This document shows positions 20,602 to 21,980 of a stretch of 21,980 bases of DNA, piece by piece. Both the position numbers and the translations under genes were made by a program. Source of the stretch: Candidatus Bathyarchaeota archaeon (GTDB lineage: Archaea > Thermoproteota > Bathyarchaeia > Bathyarchaeales > Bathyarchaeaceae); NCBI GenBank assembly GCA_026967815.1, contig JAPUUO010000013.1, positions 1 through 21,980 on the forward strand. Direction: 5' to 3'. Each line of letters opens with the position of its first letter. Position 1 is the stretch's first letter. The notes below the pieces were generated by a model. The model had not been told where the DNA came from. It saw only the letters and a list, made by a program, of their open reading frames with translations, and did not search any database.

Positions 20602-21980
20602 TTATTCTCTTCTCTTCACGACGTACGCAATGGCTGTAATGGCTATTCCCGCGCCAACGCCAGCATAAATATACATGGAATATTGGCTAAATAGAGACGG
20701 AGGGTCAACCTTAAATTTCAAGGATAGACTGGAACTTCCGTAGAGCATGTTGTTTCCTTCAAACACTGCTTGGACATGCCAGTCGACTTCAGCTGGAGGC
20801 TTAAAGCTAGCTGTGAAAGAGCCGTTGGCAATGGCGTATGCAATCTGCTGAAAGGTCCCATTCGTAGAAGTATAGATCAAGGTTATAGACACATTATCAC
20901 TTGGCGGCGTTACGAGCCCATTTACGGTTATGTTTTCTCCCATGAAAATTGCATCAGTTTTTAGAGTCAAGTTCAGCTGGGAAGCGTACTTCACTGTGTA
21001 GCTACCGTTGTAGGTCAAAACGTTTTCTAAGACGTCCGCGGCTTCAGCTTTGTATTTGACAGTTGTGCCAGCCGGCTGACCAGGAATAGCTGCCATGGAT
21101 GTTCTGTTGTCAATTAGCTGCATGTTCAGAGCTGTTAGGTTCTTCCAGTCGTTAACAGAATAGTAGAGAGTTGCATTTGTCAAGTCAGTGATGTTGGAAA
21201 CAAAAGTGAGAGTCGTCTCGTTGTCAGGGTATACCTGCAAAGGAAGATCAACTGGCTTTAAGCATGCGTTTCCAAATTCTGTCTTGACTAGGAACTTTAT
21301 CTTTCCAGTTCCGTCCTCTCCTATGAGAACGAGATGACAAAGGCTTTTACCATGAAGTGACGAAGTGTAGTTTACTAGCATGTCCTCCCCGTAAAATTCG
21401 CAGCTTGCAGAGGCTAATCCCCCAAACTCTTTGCTTTCAAGGTTGTATCCGCCATAAGTTCCAGAGATTTCGCCGTAGAGGCCTTGTTCCCAAGCTAGAG
21501 GAACACTATTCAGCATTTCTCCTTTACCGGCTTCAGGGTTAGACATCAAAAAAAGCCTAGCCTCGTACATGTCAAGTGTCTCTGGAACCTTCACCCAAAC
21601 TTCAATATGTGGGCTTTCAGTAACGAACTCAAACGCCCAACTCGTGTTAAAGACGGGGGCATTGTTTTCTTTGCCTTCAATGACGACCTCATGCCACTTG
21701 TTGCATTCCACATCTTCGATAGTCATTAATGTTGCTGGTTGGGAAGCATTGCTCTCTCGAAGGTCGTTTCTTATGACAAAGCTGTAGTTTCCCGAATATT
21801 TGGGAACAAAAAACGGTTCACCAACCGTCGTGCCCAAGTGTTCAGGAAGCCCAGCCGATTCAGTGTGGTAGCCTTCAAGTTGACCTAGTGGATTGTAAAC
21901 GTACATGTCGTAATCTGTTGAGGGATTAGAACCATAATCTACCCACTCGCCATAACAGTAAACGTGATAGGATTTATTCG
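20602..21980 (-). CDS. Surface glycoprotein-like protein with C-terminal anchor (5' end outside window)
   Basis: The frame stays open from the stop at 20602 to the right edge, so the gene is incomplete: about 458 codons are visible, and the ATG at 21906 is internal (upstream codons read YHVYCYGEWVDYGSNPST). The visible part is beta-rich. An early region (GTTVGEPFFVPKYSGNYSFVIRN) is followed by an Ig-like domain (LYYSVNDWKNLTAL to PGQPAGTTVKYKAEAAD) and a second one (ENITVNGLVTPPSDNVSITLIYT to VQAVFEGNN). It ends with a transmembrane helix (MYIYAGVGAGIAITAIAYVV) and KRRE. I count 15 N-x-S/T sequons, pointing to a heavily glycosylated exported protein anchored at its C-terminus, perhaps S-layer-associated. 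Confidence 0.85.
   Translation of the reverse strand, partial: NKSYHVYCYGEWVDYGSNPSTDYDMYVYNPLGQLEGYHTESAGLPEHLGTTVGEPFFVPKYSGNYSFVIRNDLRESNASQPATLMTIEDVECNKWHEVVIEGKENNAPVFNTSWAFEFVTESPHIEVWVKVPETLDMYEARLFLMSNPEAGKGEMLNSVPLAWEQGLYGEISGTYGGYNLESKEFGGLASASCEFYGEDMLVNYTSSLHGKSLCHLVLIGEDGTGKIKFLVKTEFGNACLKPVDLPLQVYPDNETTLTFVSNITDLTNATLYYSVNDWKNLTALNMQLIDNRTSMAAIPGQPAGTTVKYKAEAADVLENVLTYNGSYTVKYASQLNLTLKTDAIFMGENITVNGLVTPPSDNVSITLIYTSTNGTFQQIAYAIANGSFTASFKPPAEVDWHVQAVFEGNNMLYGSSSLSLKFKVDPPSLFSQYSMYIYAGVGAGIAITAIAYVVKRRE

Noticed and set aside
1..21980. CRISPR array, insertion sequence or integrase/att site
   Set aside because: No regularly spaced repeats, transposase motifs or recombinase genes were seen on either strand.

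Overview
The window reads as archaeal chromosome. The strongest signs are an archaeal class-1 peptide release factor (aRF1, with TASNIKS and GGQ), a membrane-anchored LonB protease with two transmembrane helices between Walker A and Walker B, an archaeal UMP kinase, a Y-family DNA polymerase with a PCNA-binding-like tail, a compact valyl-tRNA synthetase, a tRNA-Ala with a 16-nt canonical intron, and several TATA boxes 26-28 bp upstream of start codons (leaderless or near-leaderless transcription). The gene mix, moderate GC and mixed ATG/GTG/TTG starts would suit a TACK-type archaeon such as Bathyarchaeia. That placement is an inference I could not test.

Layout. 1-2793 (+): a TIM-barrel sugar-isomerase/AP-endonuclease-like protein, a VOC protein and dinB. 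2790-6509 (-): lonB, a decayed lon fragment just upstream of it, a thioredoxin-like protein and pyrH. 6622-9981 (+): a metallo-beta-lactamase-fold hydrolase and valS. 9978-11255 (-): aRF1. 11256-11708 has no convincing gene. 11709-12473 (+): TatD nuclease, facing a MutY-like glycosylase (12493-13218, -). A 47-codon ribbon-helix-helix gene (13409-13552, +) sits alone. 13636-15570 (-) is a redox-flavoured cluster: peroxiredoxin, molybdopterin oxidoreductase, a 59-aa protein coupled to it by an ATGA overlap, and a VOC dioxygenase-like protein. 15679-16677 (+): leaderless exported membrane protein. 16759-16847 (-): tRNA-Ala(CGC). 16848-17391 may hold two tiny membrane proteins, followed by a 92-aa orphan and a coupled 42-aa reading frame. 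17732-19964 (-): a B12-domain radical SAM enzyme and an overlapping unknown partner, divergent from a small four-helix membrane protein (20093-20515, +). The right edge holds the 3' end of a large, sequon-rich, C-terminally anchored surface protein that runs out of the window.

How the genes fit together. There is a housekeeping core (translation: valS, aRF1, tRNA; nucleotide supply: pyrH; proteostasis: lonB; repair: dinB, mutY-like, tatD) mixed with lineage-specific membrane, surface and redox genes. No mobile element, CRISPR array or integrase was seen. The points most worth a second look are: dinB, whose only conserved-length start is an ATA codon because the first ATG would remove a catalytic aspartate; the lon remnant upstream of lonB; a perfect dyad 2 bp from the lonB start codon; an abrupt third-position switch inside valS; and the overlapping radical SAM/unknown gene pair.
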